Shown piece after piece: positions 27,887 through 37,618 of a DNA stretch of 64,000 bases (positions are counted from its first letter, which is position 1; each line of letters starts with the position of its first letter). Where the stretch lies: the NCBI GenBank assembly GCA_913064775.1, contig CAJYAD010000010.1, forward strand, positions 62,001 to 126,000, in the 5' to 3' direction. Made by a program: the position numbers and the translations under genes. The stretch is from an uncultured Albidovulum sp. GTDB lineage: Bacteria; Pseudomonadota; Alphaproteobacteria; Rhodobacterales; Rhodobacteraceae. The notes below the pieces were generated by a model, which was not told the DNA's origin, did not search any database, and saw only the letters and a program-made list of their open reading frames with translations.

Positions 27887-28873
27887 ATGTCGAAGCTGGT
27901 CACGATCTATGGCGGTTCTGGGTTTGTCGGACGCTATATCGCGCGCAGGCTGGCCAAGGACGGCTGGCGGATCCGCGTCGCCGCGCGCCGCCCGAACGAG
28001 GCGCTTTTCGTCAAGACCTACGGCGACGTCGGTCAGGTCGAGCCGGTCTTTTGCAACATCCGCGATGACGATTCGGTGCGTGCCGCCATGCGCGGCGCCG
28101 ATGCCGTGGTGAACTGTGTCGGTGTTCTGGTGCGCGAGGGCCGCAACACCTTTCAGTCGGTTCAGGCCGAGGGCGCGGGCCGCATCGCGCGCATCGCCAC
28201 CGAGCAAGGCGTGGGCGCGATGGTCCATCTGTCGGCAATCGGCGCCGACCCCGAGGGCGGCAGCGAATATGCCCGCACCAAGGCCGCCGGCGAACGCGCC
28301 GTGACCGAGGCCTATCCCGGCGCGGTGATCTTGCGTCCGTCGGTGATCTTCGGGCCCGAGGACGGGTTCTTCAACCGCTTCGCGTCGCTGTCGCGCTTCT
28401 CGATCATGCTGGCGATCGTCGGCGGCGAGACGCGCTTTCAGCCGGTCTATGTCGACGACGTCGCGCAAGCCGCAGTCGTGGGGGTCGAGGGCCGGGCCAA
28501 GCCGGGCGTCTATGAGCTGGGCGGGCCGGAGGTGCGGACCCTGCGCGAAACCTGCGTCTGGATACTGAAGGAAATCCGCCGCCGCCGGCTGATCGTCAAC
28601 CTGCCGTTCTGGCTGGGCGGTCTGATCGGCGGGGCGTTCGACCTGTTGCAGACGCTTAGCGGCGGCATCCTGACCAACCGCATCCTGACCCGCGATCAGG
28701 TGCGCAGCCTGCGTCATGACAATGTGGTGTCCGATGAAGCACGCACCTTGCGCGATCTGGGTCTTGCCCCTACCCCGTTCGAGGCCGTTGTGGGCGATTA
28801 TCTCTGGCGTTACCGCCCGGCCGGGCAGTTCGAAGAGATCACCGAATCCGCCCGCAAACTGAACAAGGCCTAA
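27887..28873 (+). CDS. NDUFA9-like NAD(P)-binding protein (atypical SDR)
   Basis: The protein has 328 residues and starts [20 protein letters not shown] with a GxxGxxG dinucleotide site. [18 protein letters not shown] and [12 protein letters not shown] are characteristic of the complex I NDUFA9-like subfamily. In mitochondria and some alphaproteobacteria it associates with complex I and binds NADPH. I chose the ATG at 27887 since GGAG lies eight bases before it. It is followed by a hairpin and then uppP. Confidence 0.88.
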   Translation: MSKLVTIYGGSGFVGRYIARRLAKDGWRIRVAARRPNEALFVKTYGDVGQVEPVFCNIRDDDSVRAAMRGADAVVNCVGVLVREGRNTFQSVQAEGAGRIARIATEQGVGAMVHLSAIGADPEGGSEYARTKAAGERAVTEAYPGAVILRPSVIFGPEDGFFNRFASLSRFSIMLAIVGGETRFQPVYVDDVAQAAVVGVEGRAKPGVYELGGPEVRTLRETCVWILKEIRRRRLIVNLPFWLGGLIGGAFDLLQTLSGGILTNRILTRDQVRSLRHDNVVSDEARTLRDLGLAPTPFEAVVGDYLWRYRPAGQFEEITESARKLNKA

Positions 28874-28900
28874 GCCGGGGCGCCGTGTCCCGGCATCCTT
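28874..28900 (+). terminator. Hairpin between the NDUFA9-like gene and uppP
   Basis: GCCGGG (28874-28879) and CCCGGC (28889-28894) form a stem directly after the stop codon, followed by ATCCTTTT. It is a plausible weak terminator. Confidence 0.5.
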
Positions 28901-28919
28901 TTGGACGGGGGCGCATCGC

Positions 28920-29720
28920 TTGACCTACATGAACGACGTATGGCTGGGCGTGATCGAGGGGATCACGGAATTCTTGCCGATTTCGAGCACCGGGCACCTA
29001 TTGGTGGCCGAACATTGGCTGGGTGCACGCTCGGACACCTATAACATCGTGATCCAGGCCGGCGCGATCCTGGCGGTCACGCTGATCTACTGGCGCCGGC
29101 TGGTCGAGTTGCTGACCAATTGGTCCGACCCCGACAATCGCGATTACCTGTTCAAGCTGCTGATCGCCTTCGGCATCACCGCGGTGCTGGGGCTGATCGT
29201 GAAGAAGCTGGGGTTTGAACTGCCCACCACGATCACCCCGATCGCCTGGGCGCTGCTGATCGGCGGCTTCTGGATCATCGCGGCGGAACATTTCGCCGCA
29301 AAACTGCCGGATTCGACCCAGATCACCCTGCGCGTCGCGATCGCCGTGGGGCTGGCGCAGATCGTCGCCGGGGTGCTTCCGGGCACCTCGCGCTCGGGCG
29401 CCACGATCTTCGTCGCGATGCTGCTGGGCACGTCGAACCGGGCCGCCGCGACCGAATTTGCCTTCCTCGTCGGCATCCCGACCATGTATGCCGCCTCGGG
29501 CTATGAATTGCTCAAGCAGTTCACCCATGGCGCGCATCATCAGGTCGAGAACTGGACATCGCTGGGCATCGCCTTTGTGGTCTCGACCATCACCGCCTTC
29601 ATCGCGGTGAAATGGCTGCTGGGTTATATCCAGACCCACCGCTTCACCGTCTTCGCCGTCTACCGCATCCTGTTCGGTGGCGCGCTGCTGGCACTGCTGG
29701 CAACCGGCGCCATCGGCTGA
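28920..29720 (+). CDS. uppP: Undecaprenyl-diphosphatase UppP (BacA)
   Basis: The protein has about 266 residues and multiple membrane segments. The two catalytic motifs are EGITEFLPISSTGHL and PGTSRSGATI. It recycles the undecaprenyl carrier for peptidoglycan and surface polysaccharides and gives bacitracin tolerance. I chose TTG at 28920, with GGGGG eight bases before it; an ATG at 28929 is three codons later and would be too far from that site. Confidence 0.93.
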   Translation: MTYMNDVWLGVIEGITEFLPISSTGHLLVAEHWLGARSDTYNIVIQAGAILAVTLIYWRRLVELLTNWSDPDNRDYLFKLLIAFGITAVLGLIVKKLGFELPTTITPIAWALLIGGFWIIAAEHFAAKLPDSTQITLRVAIAVGLAQIVAGVLPGTSRSGATIFVAMLLGTSNRAAATEFAFLVGIPTMYAASGYELLKQFTHGAHHQVENWTSLGIAFVVSTITAFIAVKWLLGYIQTHRFTVFAVYRILFGGALLALLATGAIG

Positions 29721-29736
29721 CACCGCGAATCAGCCT

Positions 29737-29770
29737 TGCGGGGCGTGCTTTCGGGCACCCCCGCAGCTTT
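29737..29770 (+). terminator. Intrinsic terminator after uppP
   Basis: TGCGGGG pairs with CCCCGCA, and inside it GTGC pairs with GCAC around TTTCGG, with one bulged C. GCTTT follows. It lies 17 bases after the uppP stop. Confidence 0.65.
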
Positions 29771-29780
29771 GCTCAGGGCA

Positions 29781-29862
29781 TTAGGTAACTTAAGCTGACC
29801 TAAATTGTAGTGAATTCCCGCCGAACACATATCGGAAAGCGAAAATAGTATAATTTAGGTCA
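29781..29862 (+). promoter_or_regulatory. gltD promoter with an 11-bp inverted repeat
   Basis: TATAAT lies at 29849-29854 without a good -35, which suggests an activated promoter. TGACCTAAATT (29796-29806) and AATTTAGGTCA (29852-29862) are perfect inverted copies 45 bases apart; the second overlaps the -10. A third half-site, TTAGGT at 29781-29786, pairs with ACCTAA at 29798-29803. The region is strikingly AT-rich for this genome. A looping repressor or a dimeric regulator such as an Lrp- or LysR-type protein could bind; which one is unknown. Confidence 0.6.
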
Positions 29863-29938
29863 GTAATACTGCCTTTTATATCATGCGGCCTCGGTTTAGG
29901 AATGCGTCACCCGAATTTTCCCTGAGGGAGGCGCCCGC

Positions 29939-31372
29939 ATGGCCAAGAACCCCATGCTCAAGTTCGTGACGGTCGAGAAGGAGATGCCCGAGAAGCGTCC
30001 GCCTTCGCTTCGGGCGCAGGATTTCCACGAAATCTACCGTGACTACGCGGCCCAGAAGGCGGCCGAGCAATCCGGGCGTTGCAGCCAATGCGGCGTGCCT
30101 TTCTGCCAATCGCATTGCCCGCTGCACAACAACATCCCCGACTGGCTGCGCCTGACCGCCGAAGGCCGCCTGCAAGAGGCCTATGAGATCAGCCAGGCCA
30201 CCAACACCTTCCCCGAGATCTGCGGCCGGATCTGCCCGCAGGATCGCCTCTGCGAAGGCAATTGCGTGATCGAGCAATCGGGCCACGGCACGGTCACCAT
30301 CGGCGCGGTCGAGAAATACCTGACCGACATGGCCTGGGAAAACGGCTGGGTCCGCCCGATCAAGCCGCAGGCGGAACGCGGCGAAAGCGTCGCGGTGATC
30401 GGCGCCGGCCCCGGGGGCCTGTCGGCGGCGGATGTGCTGCGGCGCGCGGGCGTGCAGGTGACGGTCTATGACCGGCACGACCGGGCGGGCGGCTTGATGA
30501 CCTACGGCATCCCCGGCTTCAAGCTGGAAAAGGATGTGGTGATGCAGCGCATCGACCAGCTGGAAGCGGCGGGCGTGGCGTTCCAGTTGAACTGCAATGT
30601 CGGCGTGGACATCAGCTTTGACGCGATCCGTGGCAAGCATGACGCGGTGCTGATCGCTACAGGTGTCTACAAGTCGCGCGAGCTGAAGGCGCCGGGTGTC
30701 GGCGTCGCGGGGGTGGTGAAGGCGCTGGATTATCTGACCGTGTCGAACCGCCTGGGCTTTGGCGACGAGGTCCCCGACTACGACAGTGGAGAGCTGAACG
30801 CCGCAGGCAAGCGCGTCGTCGTCATCGGCGGCGGTGATACCGCGATGGACTGCGTGCGTACCGCGATCCGCCAGGGCGCGACCTCAGTCAAATGCCTGTA
30901 TCGGCGCGACCGGACGAACATGCCGGGCAGCCAGCGTGAAGTCGCCAATGCCGAGGAAGAGGGCGTCGAATTCGTCTGGCTTACGGCGCCGAAGGGCTTC
31001 ACCGGGTCGCCGGTCGAAGGGGTCTGGGTGCAGAAGATGCGTCTGGGCGCGCCCGATTCCTCGGGCCGTCAGATGCCCGAATTGATCGAGGGCGCCGACT
31101 ACCTTGAGGCGGCGGAACTGGTGATCATGGCGCTCGGGTTTGAGCCCGAGAACCTGCCCGAGGCCTGGGAGGCCCCGGATCTGGGCGTGACCCGCTGGAA
31201 CACGGTGAAATCCGATTTCCACACCCATGCCACCAGCCTGCCCGGCGTCTTTGCTGCCGGCGACATCGTGCGCGGCGCCAGCCTTGTCGTCTGGGCAATC
31301 CGCGACGGGCGCGAGGCGGCGGATGCGATCCTGGCCTATCTAGCCGAAGCCAACGCGATGGCGGCGGAATGA
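29939..31372 (+). CDS. gltD: Glutamate synthase (NADPH) small subunit
   Basis: The protein has 477 residues. N-terminal cysteine motifs (CSQCGVPFCQSHCPLHNN and CGRICPQDRLCEGNC) bind 4Fe-4S clusters; GAGPGGLSAADVL binds FAD and GGGDTAMDCV binds NADPH. It feeds electrons to GltB for glutamate formation from glutamine and 2-oxoglutarate. A GGGAGG ribosome binding site precedes the ATG. Its stop overlaps the start of the next gene as ATGA. The order gltD first is reversed from that in enterobacteria. Confidence 0.95.
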   Translation: MAKNPMLKFVTVEKEMPEKRPPSLRAQDFHEIYRDYAAQKAAEQSGRCSQCGVPFCQSHCPLHNNIPDWLRLTAEGRLQEAYEISQATNTFPEICGRICPQDRLCEGNCVIEQSGHGTVTIGAVEKYLTDMAWENGWVRPIKPQAERGESVAVIGAGPGGLSAADVLRRAGVQVTVYDRHDRAGGLMTYGIPGFKLEKDVVMQRIDQLEAAGVAFQLNCNVGVDISFDAIRGKHDAVLIATGVYKSRELKAPGVGVAGVVKALDYLTVSNRLGFGDEVPDYDSGELNAAGKRVVVIGGGDTAMDCVRTAIRQGATSVKCLYRRDRTNMPGSQREVANAEEEGVEFVWLTAPKGFTGSPVEGVWVQKMRLGAPDSSGRQMPELIEGADYLEAAELVIMALGFEPENLPEAWEAPDLGVTRWNTVKSDFHTHATSLPGVFAAGDIVRGASLVVWAIRDGREAADAILAYLAEANAMAAE

Positions 31373-32085
31373 TCCCCCGGGCGCGCCTTGCCCTGCTGTC
31401 CGGGGCGCTGGCCCTGTGCGCCGCCGCCCCGGCGGCCGCGAAGATCTTCACCCCGCCGAAGGGGTGCAACGTCTATCTGACGGTGCAGGAACATGGCTGC
31501 ATCGTCTCGAACCTCTACCGCTGCACCCAGGACAAGCCGGGCGATCAGTGGCGGGCCGATTTCGGCGTGAATGGTGCCTATTTCGTCTCTAAAACTGACG
31601 ATCAGACCCAATGGATCGAAAGCCTCGATCTGGATTCGGGCAGCCGCGAACACCTGCAGCCCGGCGCGCCCGCTCCGGCCTCTTTCAGCAAGCTTCTGGC
31701 CACCGGTCGGGACGATTTCGATTTCTCGACGGTGAACCAGCAGGGCGTGGTCCACCGCTTCACCGGCTACGACAAGCTGACCGGCGAAAGCGTCACCATC
31801 GACGGCGTGCCGCTTCAGCGCACCGAATATGCGATGACCGCATCGGGGCCGGACGGCACGGTGCTGTGGAAGGCCACGGGGCACGAATACATCTCGAAGA
31901 GCTGGCGCACCTTCTTCGCGGGCACCGGGATCTGGGACGACAAGAGCGGCAAGACCCCCTACGACAATTCGCCCGCGCGGATGATCCAGCCGGGCCAGCC
32001 CGGCTTTGCCGCGACGGTGCCGGAATACGATTGCCACGACGTGATGTCGCAACTGCTGCTGCCACGGAAGACGGCGGTGGAATGA
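31369..32085 (+). CDS. Secreted hypothetical protein between gltD and gltB
   Basis: The 238-residue protein starts with a signal peptide (MIPRARLALLSGALALCAAA, likely cleaved after AAAPAAA). The mature part has four cysteines, KGCNVYLT, EHGCIVSN, YRCTQD and EYDCHD, suggesting two disulfides in the periplasm. I recognise no domain with known function. It is translationally coupled to gltD and lies 76 bases before gltB, so it is made with glutamate synthase. A link with nitrogen metabolism is suggested by position only. Confidence 0.8.
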   Translation: MIPRARLALLSGALALCAAAPAAAKIFTPPKGCNVYLTVQEHGCIVSNLYRCTQDKPGDQWRADFGVNGAYFVSKTDDQTQWIESLDLDSGSREHLQPGAPAPASFSKLLATGRDDFDFSTVNQQGVVHRFTGYDKLTGESVTIDGVPLQRTEYAMTASGPDGTVLWKATGHEYISKSWRTFFAGTGIWDDKSGKTPYDNSPARMIQPGQPGFAATVPEYDCHDVMSQLLLPRKTAVE

Positions 32086-32161
32086 TGCAAAAGCCCGCCG
32101 CCAAAAGCACGATCTGCCACCTGCCCGCCAACCGGGCCCCTTTCGCGAAAAGGAGAGCGCA

Positions 32162-35100
32162 ATGACCAAGTTTGATCAATCCTGGGTGGCCGCTGAAGAA
32201 GCCAAGCGCGCCTTCATGGCCGAAAACGGGCTGTACCGCGTGGATGACGAACATGCCTCCTGCGGGGTGGGCCTGGTCGTGTCGCTGTCGGGCAAGCCCA
32301 GCCGCAAGGTCGTGCAGCATGGCATCGACGCGCTAAAGGCCGTCTGGCACCGCGGCGCGGTCGACGCCGATGGCAAGACCGGCGACGGCGCGGGCATTCA
32401 TGTGCAGATCCCGGCGCCGTTCTTCTACGACCAGATCCGCCGCACCGGGCATGAACCCGACACCGGCAAGCTGATCGCCGTCGGCCAGGTCTTTCTGCCG
32501 CGCACCGATTTCGGCGCGCAGGAACGCTGCCGCACGATCGTGGAAACCGAAGTGCTGCGCATGGGGCATTATATCTACGGCTGGCGCCATGTGCCGGTGA
32601 ACACCGAAGTGCTGGGCGAAAAGGCCAACGCGACCCGCCCCGAGATCGAGCAGATCCTGATCCGCAACGAGAAGGACATCGACGACGAGGCGTTTGAGCG
32701 CGAACTGTACATCATCCGCCGCCGCATCGAGAAGGCGGCGATCGCGGCGCAGGTGCCGGCGCTGTATCTCTGTTCGCTGTCCTGCCGGTCGCTGATCTAC
32801 AAGGGCATGATGCTGGCCGAGCAGGTCGCCACCTTCTACCCCGACCTTCAGGACGAACGGTTCGAGAGCGCCTTCGCGATCTACCACCAGCGCTATTCGA
32901 CCAACACCTTCCCGCAATGGTGGCTGGCTCAGCCCTTCCGGATGCTTGCCCATAACGGCGAGATCAACACCCTGAAGGGCAACATCAACTGGATGAAAAG
33001 CCATGAGATCCGCATGGCCTCGGCGACCTTTGGCGAGTGGGCCGAGGACATCAAGCCGATCGTGCCCGCCGGGGCCTCGGATTCCGGTGCGCTGGATTCG
33101 GTGTTCGAAGTGATGGTGCGCGCCGGTCGTTCCGCCCCCATGGCCAAGACGATGATGGTGCCCGAGGCCTGGTCGAAGGCGACGGGAGAGATGCCCAAGG
33201 CCTGGGCCGACATGTATGCCTATTGCAACTCGGTCATGGAGCCCTGGGACGGGCCCGCCGCGCTGGCGATGACCGACGGGCGCTGGGTCTGCGCCGGGCT
33301 TGACCGCAACGGGCTGCGGCCGATGCGCTTTGTGATCACCGGCGACGGGCTGCTGATCGCCGGGTCCGAGGCCGGGATGGTGCCGGTCGATGAAAGCACG
33401 GTGCGCGAAAAGGGCGCGCTGGGGCCGGGGCAGCTGATCGCCGTCGATATGGCCGAGGGCAAGCTTTACCACGACCGCGAGATGAAGGACCGGCTGGCCA
33501 ATGCCCAGCCCTATGCCGAATGGCTGGAAAAGGTCACTGACCTGAACGAGGGCCTGCGCGACGTTCCCGAGACCCAGCTATTCAACGGTGAAGAGCTGCG
33601 CCGCCGTCAGATCGCCGCTGGCTACAGTCTTGAAGAGCTGGAGCAGGTTCTTGCCCCGATGGCCGAGGACGGCAAGGAAATGATCGCCTCGATGGGCGAC
33701 GACACCCCGGCGGCGGTGCTGTCGAAGATGTACCGCCCGCTCAGCCATTTCTTCCGCCAGAACTTCAGTCAGGTCACCAACCCGCCGATCGACTCGTTGC
33801 GCGAAAACCGGGTGATGAGCCTGAAGACGCGGTTCGGCAACCTCAAGAACGTGCTGGACGAGGACAGCAGCCAGACCGAGATTCTGGTGCTGGAAAGCCC
33901 GTTCATCGCCAATGCCGAGTTCAGCGAGCTGGTGCGTGTCTTTGGTGAAAGCGTGGCCTTCATCGATTGCACCTTCCCTGCCGGCGGTCATCACGACGCG
34001 CTGCGTCTGGGGCTGGAACGGATCCGCGCCGAGGCCGAGGATGCGGTGCGTTCGGGCGCCGGGCATCTGGTGCTGTCGGATCTGGAGCAGGGCGAGGGCA
34101 AGGTTCCGATGCCGATGATCCTGGCCACCAGCGCGGTGCATTCGTGGCTGACGGGCAAGGGATTGCGGACGTTCTGCTCGGTCAACGTGCGCGCCGCCGA
34201 ATGCATCGACCCGCATTATTTCGCGGTACTGATCGGTTGCGGCGCGACCACGGTGAACGCCTATCTGGCCGAGGACAGCATCGCCGACCGCATCGAGCGG
34301 GGGCTGATCGAGGGGTCCCTTGTCGACGCTATGCGCCGCTACCGCGACGCGATCGACGCGGGGCTTTTGAAGATCATGTCGAAGATGGGGATTTCGATCA
34401 TCTCGTCCTATCGCGGCGGGCTGAACTTTGAGGCCGTCGGCCTGAGCCGCGCCATGGTGGCGGAATATTTCCCCGGCATGCACAGCCGGATCTCGGGCAT
34501 CGGGGTGCATGGCATCCAGCACAAAGCCGAGGAGATTCACGCCAGGGGCTGGCTGTCGGGCACCAACATCCTGCCGATCGGCGGTTTCTACAAGGCGCGG
34601 CGCTCGGGCGAGAAACACGCCTGGGAAGCGCAGACCATGCATATGCTGCAATCGGCCTGCGACCGCGCCAGCTATGACATGTGGAAGCAGTATTCCGCCG
34701 CGATGCGGTCGAATCCGCCGATCCACATCCGCGACCTTCTGGACATCAAGCCGCTGGGCCGTGCCGTGCCGATCGACGAGGTGGAATCGATCACCTCGAT
34801 CCGCAAGCGCTTCGTCACGCCGGGCATGAGCCTGGGCGCGCTGTCGCCCGAGGCGCACAAGACCCTGAACATCGCGATGAACCGCATCGGCGCCAAGTCC
34901 GACAGCGGCGAGGGCGGCGAGGATCCGGCGCATTTCCTGCCCGAGGCCAACGGCGACAACCCCTCGGCCAAGATCAAGCAGGTGGCCTCGGGCCGGTTCG
35001 GCGTGACGGCGGAATATCTGAACGCCTGCGAAGAGCTGGAAATCAAGGTCGCTCAGGGCGCCAAGCCCGGCGAGGGCGGCCAGCTGCCCGGCATGAAGGT

Positions 35101-36703
35101 GACCAAGCTGATCGCGCGGCTGCGTCATTCGACGCCCGGCGTCACGCTGATTTCGCCGCCGCCGCACCACGATATCTACAGCATCGAGGATCTGGCGCAG
35201 CTGATCTATGACCTCAAGCAGATCAACCCGCGCGCCAAGGTGACGGTGAAGCTGGTCAGCGCCTCGGGCGTCGGCACGATCGCCGCCGGCGTGGCCAAGG
35301 CCAAGGCCGACGTGATCCTGATCTCGGGCCACAACGGCGGCACCGGGGCCAGCCCGGCGACCAGCATCAAATACGCCGGACTGCCGTGGGAAATGGGCCT
35401 GACCGAGGCGCATCAGGTTCTGGCGATGAACAACCTGCGAGAGCGGGTGACCCTGCGCACCGACGGCGGGTTGCGCACCGGGCGCGACATCGTCATCGCC
35501 GCGATGATGGGGGCCGAGGAATACGGCATCGGCACCGCCGCGCTGATCGCCATGGGCTGCATCATGGTGCGTCAGTGCCAGTCGAACACCTGCCCGGTCG
35601 GCGTCTGCACCCAGGATCCGGCGCTGCGCGCCAAGTTCAGCGGTAATGCCGACAAGGTGGTGAACCTGATCACCTTCTACGCCCAGGAAGTGCGCGAGAT
35701 CCTGTCCTCGATCGGCGCCCGCAGCCTGGACGAGGTGATCGGCCGCGCCGATCTGCTGACCCAGGTCAGCCGCGGCGCCGCGCATCTGGATGATCTGGAC
35801 CTGAACCCGCTGCTGATCACCGTCGATGGCGCGTCGAAGATCATCTACGACCGCTCCAAACCCCGCAACGCGGTGCCCGACACGCTGGACGCCGAGATCA
35901 TCCGCGACGGCGCGCGTTTCTTCGAGGACGGCGAGAAGATGCAGCTGTCCTATGCGGTGCGCAACACTCACCGCACCATCGGCACGCGGGCTTCCAGCCA
36001 CATCGTGCGCAAGTTCGGCATGCGCAACAACCTGCAGCCCGACCACCTGACGGTGAAGCTGAACGGATCCTGCGGGCAGTCCTTGGGGGCATTTGCCGCG
36101 CCGGGCCTGAAGATCGAGGTTTCGGGCGACGCCAACGACTATGTCGGCAAGGGCCTGTCGGGCGGGATGATCGTGGTGCGGCCGCCGATGGCCTCGCCCC
36201 TGGTCGCCTCGGAAAACACGATCATCGGCAACACCGTGCTTTACGGCGCGACCGATGGCTATCTTTTCGCCGCCGGGCGGGCGGGTGAGCGGTTCGCGGT
36301 GCGCAACTCGGGCGCGAAGGTGGTGGTCGAGGGCTGCGGTTCCAACGGCTGCGAATACATGACCGGCGGGGTTGCGGTGATCCTCGGCTCTATCGGCGCC
36401 AACTTCGGCGCCGGGATGACCGGCGGGATGGCCTATCTATACGACCCCGAGGGCATCGCGGAAGAGATGATGAACCTCGAGACGCTGGTGACCTGCGCGG
36501 TGACCCAATCCCATTGGGAGGCAGAGCTGAAGGAGCTGATCGCGCGTCACGCCAAGGAAACCGGTAGCCGCCGCGCGACCGAGATCCTGGGCCATTGGGA
36601 CGGCGAGCGGGGCAATTTCCTGCAAATCTGCCCCAAGGAGATGCTGCCGCATCTGTCGCATCCGCTGTCGGATGAGGCCGAAGCGGCGATGCCCGCCGAA
36701 TAG
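32162..36703 (+). CDS. gltB: Glutamate synthase (NADPH) large subunit
   Basis: The protein has 1513 residues, the usual length. A propeptide of 33 residues ends before Cys34 (EHASCGVGLV), the glutaminase nucleophile after cleavage. It has the class II amidotransferase domain, a central domain, an FMN TIM barrel (SGHNGGTGASPATSI), the 3Fe-4S cysteines in CIMVRQCQSNTCPVGVC, and the C-terminal beta-helix. It makes two glutamates from glutamine and 2-oxoglutarate with GltD. An AGGAGAG ribosome binding site lies before the ATG. A long hairpin follows. Confidence 0.97.
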   Translation: MTKFDQSWVAAEEAKRAFMAENGLYRVDDEHASCGVGLVVSLSGKPSRKVVQHGIDALKAVWHRGAVDADGKTGDGAGIHVQIPAPFFYDQIRRTGHEPDTGKLIAVGQVFLPRTDFGAQERCRTIVETEVLRMGHYIYGWRHVPVNTEVLGEKANATRPEIEQILIRNEKDIDDEAFERELYIIRRRIEKAAIAAQVPALYLCSLSCRSLIYKGMMLAEQVATFYPDLQDERFESAFAIYHQRYSTNTFPQWWLAQPFRMLAHNGEINTLKGNINWMKSHEIRMASATFGEWAEDIKPIVPAGASDSGALDSVFEVMVRAGRSAPMAKTMMVPEAWSKATGEMPKAWADMYAYCNSVMEPWDGPAALAMTDGRWVCAGLDRNGLRPMRFVITGDGLLIAGSEAGMVPVDESTVREKGALGPGQLIAVDMAEGKLYHDREMKDRLANAQPYAEWLEKVTDLNEGLRDVPETQLFNGEELRRRQIAAGYSLEELEQVLAPMAEDGKEMIASMGDDTPAAVLSKMYRPLSHFFRQNFSQVTNPPIDSLRENRVMSLKTRFGNLKNVLDEDSSQTEILVLESPFIANAEFSELVRVFGESVAFIDCTFPAGGHHDALRLGLERIRAEAEDAVRSGAGHLVLSDLEQGEGKVPMPMILATSAVHSWLTGKGLRTFCSVNVRAAECIDPHYFAVLIGCGATTVNAYLAEDSIADRIERGLIEGSLVDAMRRYRDAIDAGLLKIMSKMGISIISSYRGGLNFEAVGLSRAMVAEYFPGMHSRISGIGVHGIQHKAEEIHARGWLSGTNILPIGGFYKARRSGEKHAWEAQTMHMLQSACDRASYDMWKQYSAAMRSNPPIHIRDLLDIKPLGRAVPIDEVESITSIRKRFVTPGMSLGALSPEAHKTLNIAMNRIGAKSDSGEGGEDPAHFLPEANGDNPSAKIKQVASGRFGVTAEYLNACEELEIKVAQGAKPGEGGQLPGMKVTKLIARLRHSTPGVTLISPPPHHDIYSIEDLAQLIYDLKQINPRAKVTVKLVSASGVGTIAAGVAKAKADVILISGHNGGTGASPATSIKYAGLPWEMGLTEAHQVLAMNNLRERVTLRTDGGLRTGRDIVIAAMMGAEEYGIGTAALIAMGCIMVRQCQSNTCPVGVCTQDPALRAKFSGNADKVVNLITFYAQEVREILSSIGARSLDEVIGRADLLTQVSRGAAHLDDLDLNPLLITVDGASKIIYDRSKPRNAVPDTLDAEIIRDGARFFEDGEKMQLSYAVRNTHRTIGTRASSHIVRKFGMRNNLQPDHLTVKLNGSCGQSLGAFAAPGLKIEVSGDANDYVGKGLSGGMIVVRPPMASPLVASENTIIGNTVLYGATDGYLFAAGRAGERFAVRNSGAKVVVEGCGSNGCEYMTGGVAVILGSIGANFGAGMTGGMAYLYDPEGIAEEMMNLETLVTCAVTQSHWEAELKELIARHAKETGSRRATEILGHWDGERGNFLQICPKEMLPHLSHPLSDEAEAAMPAE

Positions 36704-36730
36704 GCGGCGCGACGCCTGACAGCCTTCCCC

Positions 36731-36763
36731 GGGGCGCCGGTCCTTTGCCCGGACCGGCGCCCC
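36731..36763 (+). terminator. Long hairpin after gltB
   Basis: GGGGCGCCGGTCC and GGACCGGCGCCCC form a perfect 13-bp stem with a TTTGCCC loop, 27 bases after gltB. There is no clear T-run, only ATTT further on; it may terminate or protect the mRNA end. Confidence 0.65.
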
Positions 36764-36817
36764 GGCGCATTTCCGGGTTGACCTGTCCCGGCCTGCCCGC
36801 GAATTAGGGACAAAGGG

Positions 36818-37522
36818 ATGGGCATGGCGAAGACGAAGAGCAGGGCAAGGCGCAAGAAGCGCGGCCGCAGCGCGCGCGGCTGGCGAATTGCGCTGGCGGT
36901 GATCGTGCCGATCATGCTGATCGTGGCGCTGGGGCGTTTCATCAATCCGCCGACCGATTTCTACATCGCCTCGGAAACCCGGCGGCTGGGGGCGGTTTCC
37001 CAACGCTGGACGCCGCTGCGTGACATCTCGCCGGTCATGGCGCGGTCGGTGGTGGCGGCGGAGGATGCGAATTTCTGCCTGCACTGGGGCTTCGATCTGA
37101 AGGCCATCCGCGCGGCGATCAAGGACGGGGCGCAGCGCGGCGCCTCGACCATCGACCAGCAGGTGGTGCGCAATGTCTTTCTCTGGCAGGGCCGCAACTG
37201 GCCGCGCAAGGCGTTGGAGGCGCTGCTGACCCCGGCGCTGGAACTGACATGGTCGAAGCAGCGCATCCTGGAAGTTTATCTGAACATGGCCGAATTCGGC
37301 GATGGCACCTTTGGCGTCACCGCCGCCGCCGCGCGCTATTTCCAGGTAGAGCCCGACAAGATCACCGCCGATCAGGCCGCGCTTCTGGCCAGCGTGCTGC
37401 CCGACCCCAAGCACCGCGACCCGGCCAAGCCCACGCGCTGGATGCGGCAACGGGCGGCGGAGATCCGCAGTGGCGCCGCCACGATCGAGGCCGATGGCCG
37501 CGCCGCCTGTTTCGAGCATTGA
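36818..37522 (+). CDS. mtgA: Monofunctional peptidoglycan glycosyltransferase
   Basis: The protein has 234 residues. A basic N-terminus (KTKSRARRKKRGRS) and one membrane segment are followed by a GT51 domain. Its motifs are SVVAAEDANFCLHWGFD with the catalytic Glu, RGASTIDQQVVRNVFLW and RILEVYLNMAEFG. It polymerises lipid II into glycan strands without a transpeptidase domain. The ATG at 36818 has GGG directly before it; the next ATG at 36824 is better spaced and may be the true start. Confidence 0.93.
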   Translation: MGMAKTKSRARRKKRGRSARGWRIALAVIVPIMLIVALGRFINPPTDFYIASETRRLGAVSQRWTPLRDISPVMARSVVAAEDANFCLHWGFDLKAIRAAIKDGAQRGASTIDQQVVRNVFLWQGRNWPRKALEALLTPALELTWSKQRILEVYLNMAEFGDGTFGVTAAAARYFQVEPDKITADQAALLASVLPDPKHRDPAKPTRWMRQRAAEIRSGAATIEADGRAACFEH

Positions 37523-37618
37523 ATTTGGCGCGGCGATCCGCGAAGAAGGCCAGACCGTCCGTCACGAGTATCGCGTCAAGAAAGTCGCGCCACGAGCATT
37601 GCGTCACGAGGGTTGCCC

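Noticed and set aside
33578-36046. An 822-codon open frame on the minus strand inside gltB
   Set aside because: It is antisense to a complete and well conserved gltB and shows no domain.
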